A DNA stretch of 64,000 nucleotides from an uncultured Mailhella sp. (GCF_944324995.1 NZ_CALUYL010000010.1:17942-81941), one strand, 5' to 3'; numbered from the stretch's first letter, positions 33,623 through 43,279 are shown. Translations and numbers: made by a program. The notes: generated by a model from the letters alone, not told the origin.

Positions 33623-34939
33623 TCAGCGCACGGCCTCGAACAGTCCTTCCAGCGTCTGCTCGAAGGTGCTTTTTTCACCAAGGCCCTGCTTGAGAAAGGC
33701 GTTTACCTTGTCGATGTGGGCCAGCGCGTCGTCGGCCTCCTTGTCCGCGCCCTTCTTGTATTCTCCAATCTGCACCAGAAGTTCCACTTCTGCAAATTTT
33801 GCCAGTATCTGACGCAGGCGCTGGGCCGCCTTCTTGTGCTCCTTGCTCACGATGGAGTTCATCACGCGGCTTACGCTGGCCAGCACGTCAATGGCCGGGT
33901 AGTGGTTGCGCGAGGCAAGCTTGCGCGAAAGAATGATGTGCCCGTCGAGAATGGAGCGCGTTTCGTCGGCAATGGGTTCGGTCATGTCGTCGCCTTCCAC
34001 GAGCACGGTGTAGAGCGCCGTGATGGAGCCCTTGTCGGAATTGCCCGCGCGTTCCATGAGCTTGGGCAGCTCGGAAAACACTGAAGGCGGAAAGCCGCGT
34101 CTGGTGGGCGGTTCGCCTGCGGCCAGACCGATTTCACGCTGGGCGCGTCCGAAACGGGTGACCGAGTCCATCATGAGCAGCACGCTTTTGCCCTGATCGC
34201 GGAAATATTCGGCAATGGCCGTGGACGTGTAGGCCGCCTTGAGTCGCTCCATGGAGGAGCGGTCGGAGGTGGAAACCACGAGCACGGCTTTCTTGCGTCC
34301 TTCTTCGCCGAGGTCGTTTTCAATGAATTCGCGCACTTCTCGGCCGCGTTCGCCGATGAGGGCCAGCACGCACACTTCGGCGGAACAGCCCTTGATGATG
34401 CTGGAGAGCAGCGTGGACTTGCCGCCGCCGGCGGCGGCGAAAATGCCCATGCGCTGCCCTTCGCCGCAGGTGAGCATGCCGTCGATGGCGCGCAGACCGA
34501 GCGTGAGGGGGCGGCTGATGATTTTTCTGGTCATGGGGTTCGGCGCTTCGGCAAACACGGGATAGTGATGCCGCGTCTTGAGCGCCGGACCACCGTCGAT
34601 GGGCTGACCGAGGCCGTCCAGCACGCGGCCGAGCAGCTCCTCGCCTACGGGCACGGAAAGAATTTCTCCCGTGGGAATGACTTCGGTGGCCGGAGACACG
34701 CCCTGACAGCTTCCCAGCGGCGAGAGCAGCGCCACGTTGCGCACGAAGCCCACCACTTCGGCCTTGAGCGTGAAATCTTCCCACGGATTGCGGAGAATGC
34801 ACAGCTCTCCCACCTTCACTCCGGGCACGACGGCCCGGATGATGGTGCCTATCACCTGTTCCACGCGGCCGCGCACGTCCACGGGGGTGGTTGTCTGCAC
34901 CGCTTCTTCGAGAAGCGCTCCGATGTATTCAAAGGCCAT
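33623..34939 (-). CDS. sctN: T3SS ATPase SctN
   Basis: The 438-residue AAA-type rotary ATPase strips chaperones and unfolds substrates. Walker A is GGGKST (residues about 171-176), and the Walker B strand [43 protein letters not shown] region is the unmistakable T3SS/flagellar ATPase signature. [14 protein letters not shown] lies near residue 105. ATG 34939 is preferred over the GTG at 34945 because GGAG lies five bases before it. It is between sctL and sctO, as in Ysc systems. Confidence 0.97.
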   Translation of the reverse strand: MAFEYIGALLEEAVQTTTPVDVRGRVEQVIGTIIRAVVPGVKVGELCILRNPWEDFTLKAEVVGFVRNVALLSPLGSCQGVSPATEVIPTGEILSVPVGEELLGRVLDGLGQPIDGGPALKTRHHYPVFAEAPNPMTRKIISRPLTLGLRAIDGMLTCGEGQRMGIFAAAGGGKSTLLSSIIKGCSAEVCVLALIGERGREVREFIENDLGEEGRKKAVLVVSTSDRSSMERLKAAYTSTAIAEYFRDQGKSVLLMMDSVTRFGRAQREIGLAAGEPPTRRGFPPSVFSELPKLMERAGNSDKGSITALYTVLVEGDDMTEPIADETRSILDGHIILSRKLASRNHYPAIDVLASVSRVMNSIVSKEHKKAAQRLRQILAKFAEVELLVQIGEYKKGADKEADDALAHIDKVNAFLKQGLGEKSTFEQTLEGLFEAVR

Positions 34940-34953
34940 GGTCACTCCGCGCG

Positions 34954-35571
34954 TTACTGACGTATCTTGCTGTGAAAGGCGTTTTCGAGGGCTTTCAGCT
35001 GGGTTTCAAGGCTGGCGTCCACCACGCCGAGCTCGCTTTCCAGAATGCAGGAATCGCGGGGAAGACGGGCGTCGGCCACAATGGTGAGAAAGGCCGTGCC
35101 GGAAGAGCCTGCGGTCATGGCGGCCAGGGCCTGCGTTACGGCTTCCTCGTCGGCGGGAGCCACGCGCACGGTCACCCGTTGCTGACCGCGCACCGTGTTC
35201 AGGGCGTTGCGCACGATGCGCACGATGCGTTCCTTGTCGTCCATTTCGCCGATGATCTTGCGAATGGCCTGATTGACCACGCTGACCAGCGTGTCTTCGA
35301 TGCCTTCAATGAACTCCACGGAACTCAGGATGGTTTCCATCATTTTTTCCGCGTGTTCCATTTTTCCTTCTTCTATGCCGTCGCGGTATCCCTCTTCCTT
35401 TTTCTGTTCATAGGCCTCTTCGGCCTGTTTTTTCATGAGGGCGGCCTTTTCCCGGGCGGCGGCGAGCAGGGCGTCGGCCTCAAGAAAAAGGCCGTACTCC
35501 TCCGCCTTGATGATTTTCGAGCCCGCGGCGGGGCGCACGGAGTCTTCGCCTAATCGAAACATGGAGCCCAT
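34954..35571 (-). CDS. sctL: T3SS stator protein SctL
   Basis: The 205-residue protein has a long charged helix at about residues 30-90 (repeated [25 protein letters not shown] sequence) and a C-terminal globular domain with RVAPADEE and the [24 protein letters not shown] block, typical of SctL/FliH, which links the ATPase to the sorting platform. The start at 35571 is supported by GGAGG ten bases upstream and overlaps the sctK end by 22 bases. A second ATG at 35562 is possible. Confidence 0.92.
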   Translation of the reverse strand: MGSMFRLGEDSVRPAAGSKIIKAEEYGLFLEADALLAAAREKAALMKKQAEEAYEQKKEEGYRDGIEEGKMEHAEKMMETILSSVEFIEGIEDTLVSVVNQAIRKIIGEMDDKERIVRIVRNALNTVRGQQRVTVRVAPADEEAVTQALAAMTAGSSGTAFLTIVADARLPRDSCILESELGVVDASLETQLKALENAFHSKIRQ

Positions 35572-36218
35572 TGCGGCGCGACCTCCCTGAGAAGAAGTTT
35601 TTTCATGGTGAACCACAGCGCCGTGCGCTGTTCCCGGCGAAGCGACGGAACAAAGGCCGCGTCGCTTTGGCCTTTTGGCGCGGAGAAGCAGGGCGGAGCC
35701 AGGGCGCGCAGCTCTTCCGGCCAGCCTTCGCCGACAAGCGCGGGCAAGGCGCTGGCCAGCAGGTCGATTCTTTCGGCCAGAGCGCCGAACGAGGCCGGAA
35801 CAAGAAGCGGAGCGCGCAGCCCGGAAACCTGATAGCGGCCTCTTTTCAGCGCGTAGGTCACGACGTCTGCGCCGAGACGGCGGCGCAGTTCCAGCACCTG
35901 CGCCCTGGCGATGACCTGCGAAAGTTCCTCGGCATGCACGGCGGCGCTGAAAAAGAGACAGAGCCGCTCCACGGTGTCTGCGCCGATCAGCGCCATTCTG
36001 CGGGATTCCTCGTAAAAATTCCAGTAGCCCTGCGCAGGCTGATCGGGCAGAGGCCAGGCTCGGCGAAATTCCGGGCGGCTCCAGAGACCGGCCCAGGGCT
36101 CGCCGAGTTCGGCAAGCTCCGGCGGAAGAGCCGCGGAAAAAGGCTTGTTGAACGAGAGCACGGCCTTGAACAGCTGCGGTTTTCGTTCAATGATTTCAGC
36201 GAGAAACCGGTAATCCAT
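35550..36218 (-). CDS. sctK: T3SS sorting platform protein SctK
   Basis: The 222-residue soluble protein lies between sctJ (3 bases upstream) and sctL (22-base overlap). Its segment AQVLELRRRLGADVVTYALKRGR near residue 105 resembles the YscK core, and it opens with MDYRFLAEIIERKPQLF. SctK proteins are poorly conserved and form the spokes linking the basal body to SctQ/SctL. The assignment rests on position, length and this weak pattern. Confidence 0.82.
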   Translation of the reverse strand: MDYRFLAEIIERKPQLFKAVLSFNKPFSAALPPELAELGEPWAGLWSRPEFRRAWPLPDQPAQGYWNFYEESRRMALIGADTVERLCLFFSAAVHAEELSQVIARAQVLELRRRLGADVVTYALKRGRYQVSGLRAPLLVPASFGALAERIDLLASALPALVGEGWPEELRALAPPCFSAPKGQSDAAFVPSLRREQRTALWFTMKKLLLREVAPQWAPCFD

Positions 36219-36221
36219 GGA

Positions 36222-36983
36222 TTACTGTTCCCTGTTTTTGTTTCGGCGCGCGTACATGATGGCCGCGCCCGCCAGACCGATGCAGGCGAGCGCCAGCAGT
36301 CCGGCAACTCCGGCGGCGATATAGAACTTGCGATTGTCGGTTTCGGCCGCGCTTTGATCGGGCATGGGCACGCTTACGGTTTCCCGCACGGGAACCAGCA
36401 TGACGGAAACCTTGTCCTGCATGAGGCCGGGAACGGCGTTGGCGGCCAGTTCCCGGATGTAGGGAATAAGTCTCGTGGCCTGGGATTCCGGCGTGTGCCG
36501 CAGGAACACGGCGGCGCTCGGCGGGGTGACGTTGCCGGTTCCGAGGTCGGTCTGACCGAGCACCACGTGAACTCTAGCGGTGAGCACGCCGTCGATGCGG
36601 GAGAAGGTGTCGGCGAGCTCCTGAGAGAGCGCGTAGGCCAGTCTGGCCTGTTCCTCGGTGGTGGAGGAAATCATGCCCTGGGCGGAAAAGACCTGTCCCA
36701 GACTCTGGAAGTCTTCGCGGGGGAGACTGTTTTCCCGCAGAATTTCCAGCGCCTGCACGATCTGCTTTTCTTCCACGGCAATGCTGAAATCGCTTTTGGC
36801 GGCCACCTTTTCCGCGGAAATGCCGTGTCGCAGCAGCACGGAAAGCATGGTGTTGGCCTGATTCTCGCTCAGTCCCTGATAGATTTCGGTTTTGCATCCC
36901 GCAAGCAGAAGGGCGGCCAGAACGCAGACAAGGCAGAGGGCCCGGCGGAGGGCGGAACAACAATGAGAACGGAAGAACGACAT
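36222..36983 (-). CDS. sctJ: T3SS inner-ring lipoprotein SctJ
   Basis: A 253-residue lipoprotein. The signal peptide ends in the lipobox LLAGC at residues 26-30. Two ring-building domains follow: IYQGLSENQANTMLSVLLRHGISAEK (near 34) and a second with RIDGVLTARVHVVLGQTD (near 125). A C-terminal membrane helix (about 222-246) and a short basic tail complete the YscJ/PrgK layout. It forms the inner-membrane ring with SctD. AAGGAA lies before the ATG. Position after sctI fits yscI-yscJ-yscK. Confidence 0.95.
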   Translation of the reverse strand: MSFFRSHCCSALRRALCLVCVLAALLLAGCKTEIYQGLSENQANTMLSVLLRHGISAEKVAAKSDFSIAVEEKQIVQALEILRENSLPREDFQSLGQVFSAQGMISSTTEEQARLAYALSQELADTFSRIDGVLTARVHVVLGQTDLGTGNVTPPSAAVFLRHTPESQATRLIPYIRELAANAVPGLMQDKVSVMLVPVRETVSVPMPDQSAAETDNRKFYIAAGVAGLLALACIGLAGAAIMYARRNKNREQ

Positions 36984-36995
36984 GGCATTTCCTTG

Positions 36996-37424
36996 TCAGG
37001 ACTGATTGCGCAGCAGAGAATCGAGGCCCTGCGAGGTCTTCTGGGCGACTTGGGATCCGGTGTCGAGCTCGTGGCGGAGCATGGCCACCTGAAACTGCAG
37101 ACGGTAGAGTTCCGTGGGACTCGGCAGCGGCGTTTCGGCGGGAGCGGCTGCGGCTGTTTTCCCGGAAACGTCGCTTCCGGCGTCGATATGGAGGGAATTT
37201 TCCTCCCGGGGCAGGGACGCCGCCTGCGTTTCGGCGGCCTGCCCGGACCGCAGCGGGTTTTCGGCGGACGCCTCGGGCTGGTCCATGAGACTTTCAAAGG
37301 CACGGGCCAGAGAGTCCGGCACGGGAGACGGACCGGAACTGACCAGTCCTTCCCCTTGGGAGACTCCCATGCGCTCAAGCGCTTCCAGCAGGCGGCCGGA
37401 AGAGGCGACGGAAACGGCGTCCAT
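36996..37424 (-). CDS. sctI: T3SS inner rod protein SctI
   Basis: A 142-residue protein. The N-terminal 100 residues are Ala/Ser/Pro/Glu-rich and poorly ordered. The last 40 contain a helix-rich ELYRLQFQVAMLRHELDTGS block followed by VAQKTSQGLDSLLRNQ, which is the conserved C terminus of YscI/HrpB rod subunits. These link the export gate to the needle. AAGGA lies before the ATG. It sits directly upstream of sctJ, as in Ysc systems. Confidence 0.88.
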   Translation of the reverse strand: MDAVSVASSGRLLEALERMGVSQGEGLVSSGPSPVPDSLARAFESLMDQPEASAENPLRSGQAAETQAASLPREENSLHIDAGSDVSGKTAAAAPAETPLPSPTELYRLQFQVAMLRHELDTGSQVAQKTSQGLDSLLRNQS

Positions 37425-37449
37425 GAGCTGTCCTTAGAAAAAGGGCGCG

Positions 37450-37821
37450 TCAGGCGGCGTCCATGTTTTCCAGAAGCGAGCGGGCCAGCTCGGCGTTTTG
37501 TCCTCCATTTTCGACCAGAGGACTGAGCACGGCCCTGGCTTCTTCCTTTTTGTCGGCGAGGCAGAGGCACAGGCCGAGCATGGCCTTGGCGTCGGCGTCG
37601 TCGGGGTGTTCGGAGAGAACGCCGTCGCAAAGCAGCTTTTCGGCCTCATCATATTCTCCGATGACGATATGGCTGAGCGCCTGTCCGATGAGCGCCGGAA
37701 CATGACCGGGACGGACGGCGAGAACGCCGTCGTAGATGGCGCGGGCCTGAAGCACCAGACCTTTGTGGCAGCCGGCGTTGGCAATGTCGAGCAGGCGGGT
37801 TATCTGGGAATCGGTAAGCAT
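37450..37821 (-). CDS. TPR needle chaperone, YscG-like
   Basis: The 123-residue all-helical protein has about three TPR-like repeats (for example ALIGQALSHIVIGEYDEAEKLL). In Ysc systems a TPR protein, YscG, pairs with YscE to hold needle subunits in the cytoplasm; here the gene follows the needle gene just as yscG follows yscF. GGAG lies five bases before the ATG at 37821. No experimental family assignment was possible, so the YscG role is an inference from position, length and fold. Confidence 0.78.
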   Translation of the reverse strand: MLTDSQITRLLDIANAGCHKGLVLQARAIYDGVLAVRPGHVPALIGQALSHIVIGEYDEAEKLLCDGVLSEHPDDADAKAMLGLCLCLADKKEEARAVLSPLVENGGQNAELARSLLENMDAA

Positions 37822-37996
37822 GACGACTCCATGCGATTGACGGTTCACGGCGCGCCGCCTGTTCCGGGGAGGCGGCGCATGCGCGCGGTCTGCGGAAAAA
37901 GCGGCGGGGCGTCTCCTTCGCGTGCGAAGGCGGCGCAGAAAAAACGGGGCGGTCCCGGAACGCTCGTTCCTGAGATCGGCGCGGAAAACAGCGGTC

Positions 37997-38242
37997 TCAG
38001 CTGGAGCGCTGGGCGAGACTCTTCATCATGTCGGTCATGCTCTTGGTCACGGTGGAGAGCGCCTCCATCATGGCGTTGTACTGACCGATTTCAAACTGAA
38101 GGGAAATCATCTGCTCGTTGCTCAGCTCGGAGCCTTCGCCCAGGGCTTCCATCTTCGCGTTGAGATCGGAACCCTTGGTGCTGATGCCCTGAAGGGTGTT
38201 TTCAAACATCTGGGAAATGTTGAATCCGCTGATGGAATCCAT
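37997..38242 (-). CDS. sctF: T3SS needle subunit SctF
   Basis: The 81-residue helical hairpin protein has the conserved C-terminal half of needle subunits: ISLQFEIGQYNAMMEALSTV then VTKSMTDMMKSLAQ. The N-terminal half is variable and the length matches YscF/EscF/PrgI (about 80). It polymerises into the needle. AGGAGG lies before the ATG. It is flanked by YscE-like and YscG-like chaperone genes, matching yscE-yscF-yscG. Confidence 0.94.
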   Translation of the reverse strand: MDSISGFNISQMFENTLQGISTKGSDLNAKMEALGEGSELSNEQMISLQFEIGQYNAMMEALSTVTKSMTDMMKSLAQRSS

Positions 38243-38257
38243 AGTGTCCTCCTGAAA

Positions 38258-38464
38258 TCATGCAAAAAGCTTGTCGAGAATGTCGGCGGCGGCATGCACG
38301 GCCGAACGGGCCGCCTGCGCCGTCTTCATGTCCTCCGGCGTGAGGCCCTTGTCCATGGCTCGCCTGAGATCGGCGTCCATGGCGGCCACTTCATCGCGCA
38401 CGGCGGTCTGCGCTCCGTAGGGGGCGTTCTCCATAATGTCGAGAACGGAGACGAATTCACTCAT
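38258..38464 (-). CDS. Small needle co-chaperone, YscE/SsaE-like
   Basis: A 68-residue all-helical protein. The C-terminal half (MDKGLTPEDMKTAQAARSAV, then AAADILDKLF) resembles the helical hairpin of YscE/EscE/SsaE proteins. It overlaps the sctD end by 8 bases and is 16 bases ahead of sctF, the position of yscE. With the TPR protein after sctF it would form the needle chaperone pair. The family call is an inference from position and pattern. Confidence 0.75.
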   Translation of the reverse strand: MSEFVSVLDIMENAPYGAQTAVRDEVAAMDADLRRAMDKGLTPEDMKTAQAARSAVHAAADILDKLFA

Positions 38465-39953
38465 GGGAACCTCGCAATGGATAGGTGATGGTTTGATTGT
38501 TTCTGCTCAGGGTGAGCGCATCCACGGAAATGCTTTCCAGCCGGTATCCGCCGGGCAGATCGCCGCCTTCAAACACCCGTTCGCCTCCGGCCAGCGTGAT
38601 GAACTTCAGGGCGCCCATGGAAACCGAAGTCACGCTGAAGCCCGTCGCTTCGCGCGGCTCGGGTGCGGCGGGAGCGGCGCGCCGCGGCTCTTCCCTTGCG
38701 TAGATGTTGTCGCTTTTGGCCGGTTGCAGCGTCTCGGAATCGTTGACGATGTCGAAGCGCACCGGAACGCCGAGACGTTCCTGCACGGCGGCCACCGTCT
38801 TTTCCAGCGAGGACCTCGTCTGCGGCGTGAATGCGCCGTGCAGCACGATGCGCCCCGGAAGATACTCCGTCTTCACCGTCTCAAGTCCGGCCGAAATCAG
38901 CGCGGGCGCGAGAAGAATCTGCACGTCCGTCTCGTGGCGGATGTCGCGGAACAGGGCCAGCTTCGGCTTGCCCGTGGTGGGCGACGTCTGCAGGTCGGGC
39001 ACGTTGCGCACGGCCTCCGAGAGCGCCTGTTCCTCCAGCACGCCGTTTTTGATGTAGCCCTTGACGAGCAGCCCCGGATGCGCGGAAGGCGGCAGCTCCG
39101 TCACGTCGGGATACAGTCCGAGCGTGTTGAAGGAGGCCCTGACGGCGTCCGCGGCGTCGGAACGAACCGTGACGTCCAGATACACGGGGAACTGCAAAAA
39201 CTGTGCCAGCCTGAGCAGCCTGCCGCGTTCCCTGTCGGAAGCGATGCGCCCCGTCACGGTGACGCCGTTTTCCGTGCCGACCACGGTCAGGTTGTGGTAG
39301 CCCGCCTCGTCGAGCAGGGCGCGCACGCGCTCTTCCGGGGAAAGTCCGCCGTCCGACCCCTTCCAGGTCAGGGAAAGCAGACCCAGCAGCACCACGGCAA
39401 GGGCGACGCCCGCCTTCCGCAGAAAACGGCCGGATCTGCGCGGCGGCTCGGAGGCTTCTTCCGCAGGCGAGTCTTCTTCCATGGAGAGCGGCGTTGTTTC
39501 GTCGGTGATGCCAGCATTGTTGGCATCGGGAGCGGCGGCTGCCGACATCGTTGCCGCAGCCCGGGCATTGTCTGGAGTCGGGGTTTCGGCAGGCTTGCGG
39601 GCGCGTGCCATGACGTCTTCCACTTCCTGCCAGGCGGCGTTTCCGGCGGACGCGGTTTCCGTCCAGGAAAAGAGCACCTGGCCGAGACTGAAGGGCCGCC
39701 GCGGCAACACCGGCTGTTCCTGCTGCAGCGCTTCGCCGTTCAGTGTTACGGGGCCGTCCAGCGGCTCCACGGTCACCTGCGGCCCCTTTTCCGAAGAGGT
39801 GACGCGCAGCACGGCATGACGGGCCACCAGAGAGGAATCCCCGAAAATGAGATCGCAGGAATCGTCGGAACCCATGACGTACGCGCCGTCTTCCAGTTCT
39901 ATTTCCGCGCCGAGGTGAATGCCGGAAAACACGCGAAGGGTGACGCCGTTCAT
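38457..39953 (-). CDS. sctD: T3SS inner-membrane ring protein SctD
   Basis: A 498-residue protein. Residues 1-95 form an FHA-like domain in the cytoplasm (YVMGSDDSCDLIF, LVARHAVLRV). A Pro/Ala-rich linker follows, then a membrane helix near residue 190 (GVALAVVLLGLLSL) and periplasmic ring-building repeats, including VTVVGTENGVTVTGRIASDRERG and a BON-like VRFDIVNDSE region. The layout is that of YscD/PrgH. It begins one base after the sctC stop (TAA-ATG), suggesting coupled translation. Confidence 0.93.
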   Translation of the reverse strand: MNGVTLRVFSGIHLGAEIELEDGAYVMGSDDSCDLIFGDSSLVARHAVLRVTSSEKGPQVTVEPLDGPVTLNGEALQQEQPVLPRRPFSLGQVLFSWTETASAGNAAWQEVEDVMARARKPAETPTPDNARAAATMSAAAAPDANNAGITDETTPLSMEEDSPAEEASEPPRRSGRFLRKAGVALAVVLLGLLSLTWKGSDGGLSPEERVRALLDEAGYHNLTVVGTENGVTVTGRIASDRERGRLLRLAQFLQFPVYLDVTVRSDAADAVRASFNTLGLYPDVTELPPSAHPGLLVKGYIKNGVLEEQALSEAVRNVPDLQTSPTTGKPKLALFRDIRHETDVQILLAPALISAGLETVKTEYLPGRIVLHGAFTPQTRSSLEKTVAAVQERLGVPVRFDIVNDSETLQPAKSDNIYAREEPRRAAPAAPEPREATGFSVTSVSMGALKFITLAGGERVFEGGDLPGGYRLESISVDALTLSRNNQTITYPLRGSHE

Positions 39954-41756
39954 TTAGAGCGTCCTTTCCGCGCCGGAAATCGTGGAGACTTTCGGCGTGC
40001 TGGAGGCACGGGAGCAGCCCGCGCCCCGGGGCTGAACAGGCTCGCGGGGAGCGTAGTCGGCCTGGGTGGCGTCGCGATGGAAGGACGGATCCTCCGCCTG
40101 CACGGGCACGTTGGTCTCGTTCAGCTGCACGATGCGGGGGGTGATGAGAATGAGGCGCTCCATGCGCTTGCTCTGCTTGGACTTGGCCTTGAACAGGTTG
40201 CCCAGCACGGGAATGTGCATGAGCAGGGGAACGCCGCTTTCTCCGGCTTCCTTCTGCTCGTAGTAGTAGCCGCCGATGAGCAGGCTCTGCCCCGCGTTGA
40301 CGATGGCCTGCGTGTTGATCTTGGTCTGCTTGATGGGCGGCACGCCCGTGGCGGTTGAAACGGTGCTCGTGCTGTTGTCCTGATCGTCCTGCACGCTGAC
40401 GGCCAGCTTGATGGAGGTTTCGCCGTTTTCCCTGATGATGTGGGGCGTCACGCGCAGCACGGTGCCGGCTTCCACCTTGTAGAGATCCACGGCCTGATAG
40501 CCCTGCACTTCCACATAATAGGTGGTGGTGTTTTCCAGCGTGGCCTGAATGTTGTCCACCGTGAGCACGGAGGGACGGCCGAGCACGCGGGCTTCGTTGT
40601 TTTCTTCCAGCGCCTGAATGCGCGCAAGGAAAAAGTCGCTGCCGTGGGTATAGATGGTGGAGAGCGTCATGCCGGCGCTGTCCACCACGCCGGGCGAAGG
40701 CATGCCCGTGCCGCCGGAGGTGTTGCCGGAAATGGTGCCGCCGCCGCTCCAGCCGTTGTTGTTGTACCCTGCGCCCTGGAAGGAAATGCCGAGGTCGCGC
40801 TTGAAGTCGGTGTCGATGTCCACGATGGCGGCGTGGATTTCCACCAGCTCCACGGGTTTGTCCAGATCCTTGATGACCTGGGCGTAGTAGGGCATGCGGT
40901 AGGCGGCGTCGCTCACGAGCACGGCGTTGACGCGCGGATCGGCCATAATGCTGATGCTGCCGGTGCTGACCGGCGTGGGCGAGGCCGGAGTCTGCGGTTC
41001 GGAATTGTCGTCGGCGCCGAGAGCGGCCAGTCCCTTTCCGCCCAGCTTTTCCACGGTGGCCCGCTCCTGCGTCACCTTGGTGCCGGAAACGGTGGTGCCC
41101 ATGACCATGGCGCGCAGAATGGAGGCGATGCCGGGCACGGTCACGGTTTTGTCCATGCTGCTTACGGTCATGTCTTCGGCCCAGGCGTGCTTGAGCGGAA
41201 AAACCCGCATGACGATCTGCTCCGTCTGCGAGGCTTCATAGGCGGCTACGGCGCTGCGGATCTGATCCAGATAGGACTGCGGACCGGATACGGAAATGAC
41301 GTCTCCGGCGGCTCCCAGCGAAGGGGGGAGCTGCGGAGAGAATACGGCGGAGTTTCGGAGCGCGCTGTAGAGCTGCTGCGCCGTACCGGTGCGCGGAGAA
41401 ATGAAGATGCGTTTTGTTTCCGAGGCGTTGTAGAAATGCAGCGTTTTGCCGAGCGTGTACCAGTACACGTCGAAGGCGCTGCGCATGCCGTCGAGAAAGG
41501 TGAGGGGCGGAACGTCCTGAAATCTGCCGCTCACCTTGCCCTTGACCGCCGGGGAAACGGCGGCTGTATAGCCTTCGGCCTGCGCAAAGTTCATGAGTAC
41601 CGTTCCCAGTTCCTGTCGATCGGCATAATAGGAGAAATTGCGGCGGAAGGGCCCTGCGGCCGAGGCCTGGGCGCAGAAAACAAGAAGGCACAGGCAGGCG
41701 ACAAGCGCCAGTCTGAGCGTGCTGGACGGGAAAAGCCGGGAAGCGGAGATCCTCAT
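39954..41756 (-). CDS. sctC: T3SS secretin SctC
   Basis: A 600-residue outer-membrane secretin. The signal peptide ends near residue 33 (SASA). N0/N1 domains appear early (NFSYYADRQELGTVLMNFAQAEGYTAAV near residue 36). An N3-like region with ADPRVNAVLVSDAA is near 300. The C-terminal secretin domain, from about 350, includes VEIHAAIVDID and the terminal LLIGGYYYEQKE and VPLLMHIPVLGNLFKAKS block. The start at 41756 is preferred because AAGGA lies five bases upstream. No pilotin gene is recognised nearby. Confidence 0.95.
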   Translation of the reverse strand: MRISASRLFPSSTLRLALVACLCLLVFCAQASAAGPFRRNFSYYADRQELGTVLMNFAQAEGYTAAVSPAVKGKVSGRFQDVPPLTFLDGMRSAFDVYWYTLGKTLHFYNASETKRIFISPRTGTAQQLYSALRNSAVFSPQLPPSLGAAGDVISVSGPQSYLDQIRSAVAAYEASQTEQIVMRVFPLKHAWAEDMTVSSMDKTVTVPGIASILRAMVMGTTVSGTKVTQERATVEKLGGKGLAALGADDNSEPQTPASPTPVSTGSISIMADPRVNAVLVSDAAYRMPYYAQVIKDLDKPVELVEIHAAIVDIDTDFKRDLGISFQGAGYNNNGWSGGGTISGNTSGGTGMPSPGVVDSAGMTLSTIYTHGSDFFLARIQALEENNEARVLGRPSVLTVDNIQATLENTTTYYVEVQGYQAVDLYKVEAGTVLRVTPHIIRENGETSIKLAVSVQDDQDNSTSTVSTATGVPPIKQTKINTQAIVNAGQSLLIGGYYYEQKEAGESGVPLLMHIPVLGNLFKAKSKQSKRMERLILITPRIVQLNETNVPVQAEDPSFHRDATQADYAPREPVQPRGAGCSRASSTPKVSTISGAERTL

Positions 41757-41758
41757 AG

Positions 41759-42235
41759 TCATCCTTGGAAGGAATCGGCGGCAGGCCAGGCGCCGAACGA
41801 GAAGCTGAACGGAGACGGCCGGACGCCGGCAGAATCGGCGGAACCGGAAATCTGCCGTTTCCACCAGGCAAGATCGTTGAGAAAATCCCGGACTTCGGCA
41901 ACGAGCGCAGTTTCGGTCGCTGTGGCGAGGCGGAAGGAGCGGTGGAGCTCAAGCCCGCTCTCCCCGATGCCGAACACGGAACGGCGTTTTTTCAGGGATC
42001 CCGCCGCCAGCGCCGCCAGACGCTGAATCTCGCTCTCGGCCTGAGTGTCGTCTCCGGAAGGGGCGGCTCCGAGCTTTGCCAGCAGAATGCCGGTCGAGCT
42101 GTCCGGCGAGAACAGTTCAAAATCCAGACCGCCTTCCAGCGAAAAACGGAAGACGCCGTCGCCGTCGGGAGAGGCGTTGTTCCATCCTGCAGCCCGGGTG
42201 ATGATGTCGACGGTCTGCTGAAGAGACGATGTCAT
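41759..42235 (-). CDS. CesT-family T3SS chaperone-like protein
   Basis: The 158-residue acidic protein has the alpha-beta-beta-beta-alpha-beta-beta-alpha-like pattern of CesT/SycE-type secretion chaperones: FRFSLEGGLDFELFSP and SGLELHRSFRLATATETAL blocks, then a Trp-containing C-terminal helix. AGGAG lies six bases before the ATG. It is the first gene after the sigma-70-like promoter and directly precedes sctC. Its substrate is unknown and could be an effector or translocator encoded elsewhere. Confidence 0.72.
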   Translation of the reverse strand: MTSSLQQTVDIITRAAGWNNASPDGDGVFRFSLEGGLDFELFSPDSSTGILLAKLGAAPSGDDTQAESEIQRLAALAAGSLKKRRSVFGIGESGLELHRSFRLATATETALVAEVRDFLNDLAWWKRQISGSADSAGVRPSPFSFSFGAWPAADSFQG

Positions 42236-42257
42236 GACGAGCTCCTGAATTTTTTCC

Positions 42258-42287
42258 ACTTTAGTGACTTTTGCAGAGGTCTGTCAA
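42258..42287 (-). promoter_or_regulatory. Sigma-70-type promoter of the sctC operon
   Basis: Read leftward: perfect -35 TTGACA (42287-42282), 18-base spacer, -10 TAAAGT (42263-42258). It is about 23 bases before the chaperone ATG at 42235. This would give the basal-body operon a promoter separate from the sigma-54 one. Confidence 0.55.
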
Positions 42288-42334
42288 ATGTCCTGTGCGT
42301 TGTGCCGGGCGCTTTTTCAGCCTGAAAGGGCCCC

Positions 42335-42365
42335 TTTGTCCGGAGAGAGAAAACTCCCTCCGAAC
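42335..42365 (-). other. Hairpin at end of translocator operon
   Basis: Read leftward from just after the translocator stop: TTCGGAGGGAG, loop TTTT, CTCTCTCCGGA; an 11-bp stem with two G-T pairs. No T-run follows, so it is a weak terminator or a processing element between the translocator and sctC transcripts. Confidence 0.4.
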
Positions 42366-42372
42366 GAAGGGA

Positions 42373-43251
42373 TCAGCCAAGAATTTTGGTTCTGGTCTGG
42401 TTGATGTTCTGCTGAATGGCGTCCTGCGAGCTGAGGGACTTTTGAATGAGGGCCTTCAGAGCTTCATCCAGACTTTCCAGATTCTGCTGCTGGGCGCGGA
42501 TGCGTTCCACGTCGCCTTCCAGTTCCTTGAGCTCGGCGTCGTACATGGTGCTCACGCACTGACCGATGCTGCCGAGAATGCTGTTTGCGCCGCCCATGCC
42601 GGAGTTGAAGGCCTGCACTCTGGAATTGAGCACCATGTCGGCCTGCTGTCTGGCCAGCGTGGAGGCGTTGTTTGCCTTGTCCAGCGCTTCGTTCATGGCC
42701 TGTTCGCCGACGATGGGCCTGGTGCCGCCGCCCGTGGAGGATTCCATGGAAGAATTGTACGTGTTCTTGGCGGTCTGTTCGTTGGCGCTGATGCCCTTGG
42801 CCGTCATGGAAACGGAGGCCAGGCCCTGCGCGATGCTCAGCGCGCCGGTCACGACGCCGGTGACAAGCTGCACTATGGCCTTTTTACGGATGGTATCGGC
42901 CTGGTCCTCAATCTTGGAAGCCATTTCCTCCGTCTGCATGGCGCGCATTTCGGCATTCTGACGGCGCTGTTCCGAGGAGAGCTCGGTAATCAGGGCCAGA
43001 TAGCTGCTGCCGAAGGAGGGCACGGCCCCCAGAGAGGAAACATTGAGGGTTCCAGTCGGCTTGGGCAGAAGGTCGCGTATTTCGTCCACGACGTCCATGA
43101 AGGAGAGCTTGCCGTTGTCCGAAACGGAGAGGACCAGCGCTTCAAAGTCGCTTTCGGTCTTGCCGGTGGACTTGATGTAGGACGTCTTCATGTAGTCGTA
43201 GAGATACTGATCGAACCCTACGAGATCATTGACACTGTTGATGGTGGCCAT
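42373..43251 (-). CDS. sctB: T3SS translocator, YopD/EspB-like (SctB)
   Basis: The 292-residue protein has one hydrophobic segment (about residues 125-150, IVQLVTGVVTGALSIAQGL), a preceding helix with MQTEEMASKIEDQADTIRKKA, and a long C-terminal coiled coil. This matches the minor pore-forming translocator of injectisomes. AAGGAG lies before the ATG. It is the last gene of the operon headed by the EspA-like genes and follows the larger translocator. Sequence conservation of this group is low, so the name is by layout and context. Confidence 0.78.
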   Translation of the reverse strand: MATINSVNDLVGFDQYLYDYMKTSYIKSTGKTESDFEALVLSVSDNGKLSFMDVVDEIRDLLPKPTGTLNVSSLGAVPSFGSSYLALITELSSEQRRQNAEMRAMQTEEMASKIEDQADTIRKKAIVQLVTGVVTGALSIAQGLASVSMTAKGISANEQTAKNTYNSSMESSTGGGTRPIVGEQAMNEALDKANNASTLARQQADMVLNSRVQAFNSGMGGANSILGSIGQCVSTMYDAELKELEGDVERIRAQQQNLESLDEALKALIQKSLSSQDAIQQNINQTRTKILG

Positions 43252-43279
43252 GGAGAACTCCTTCTTCGCTCGTTTCCGA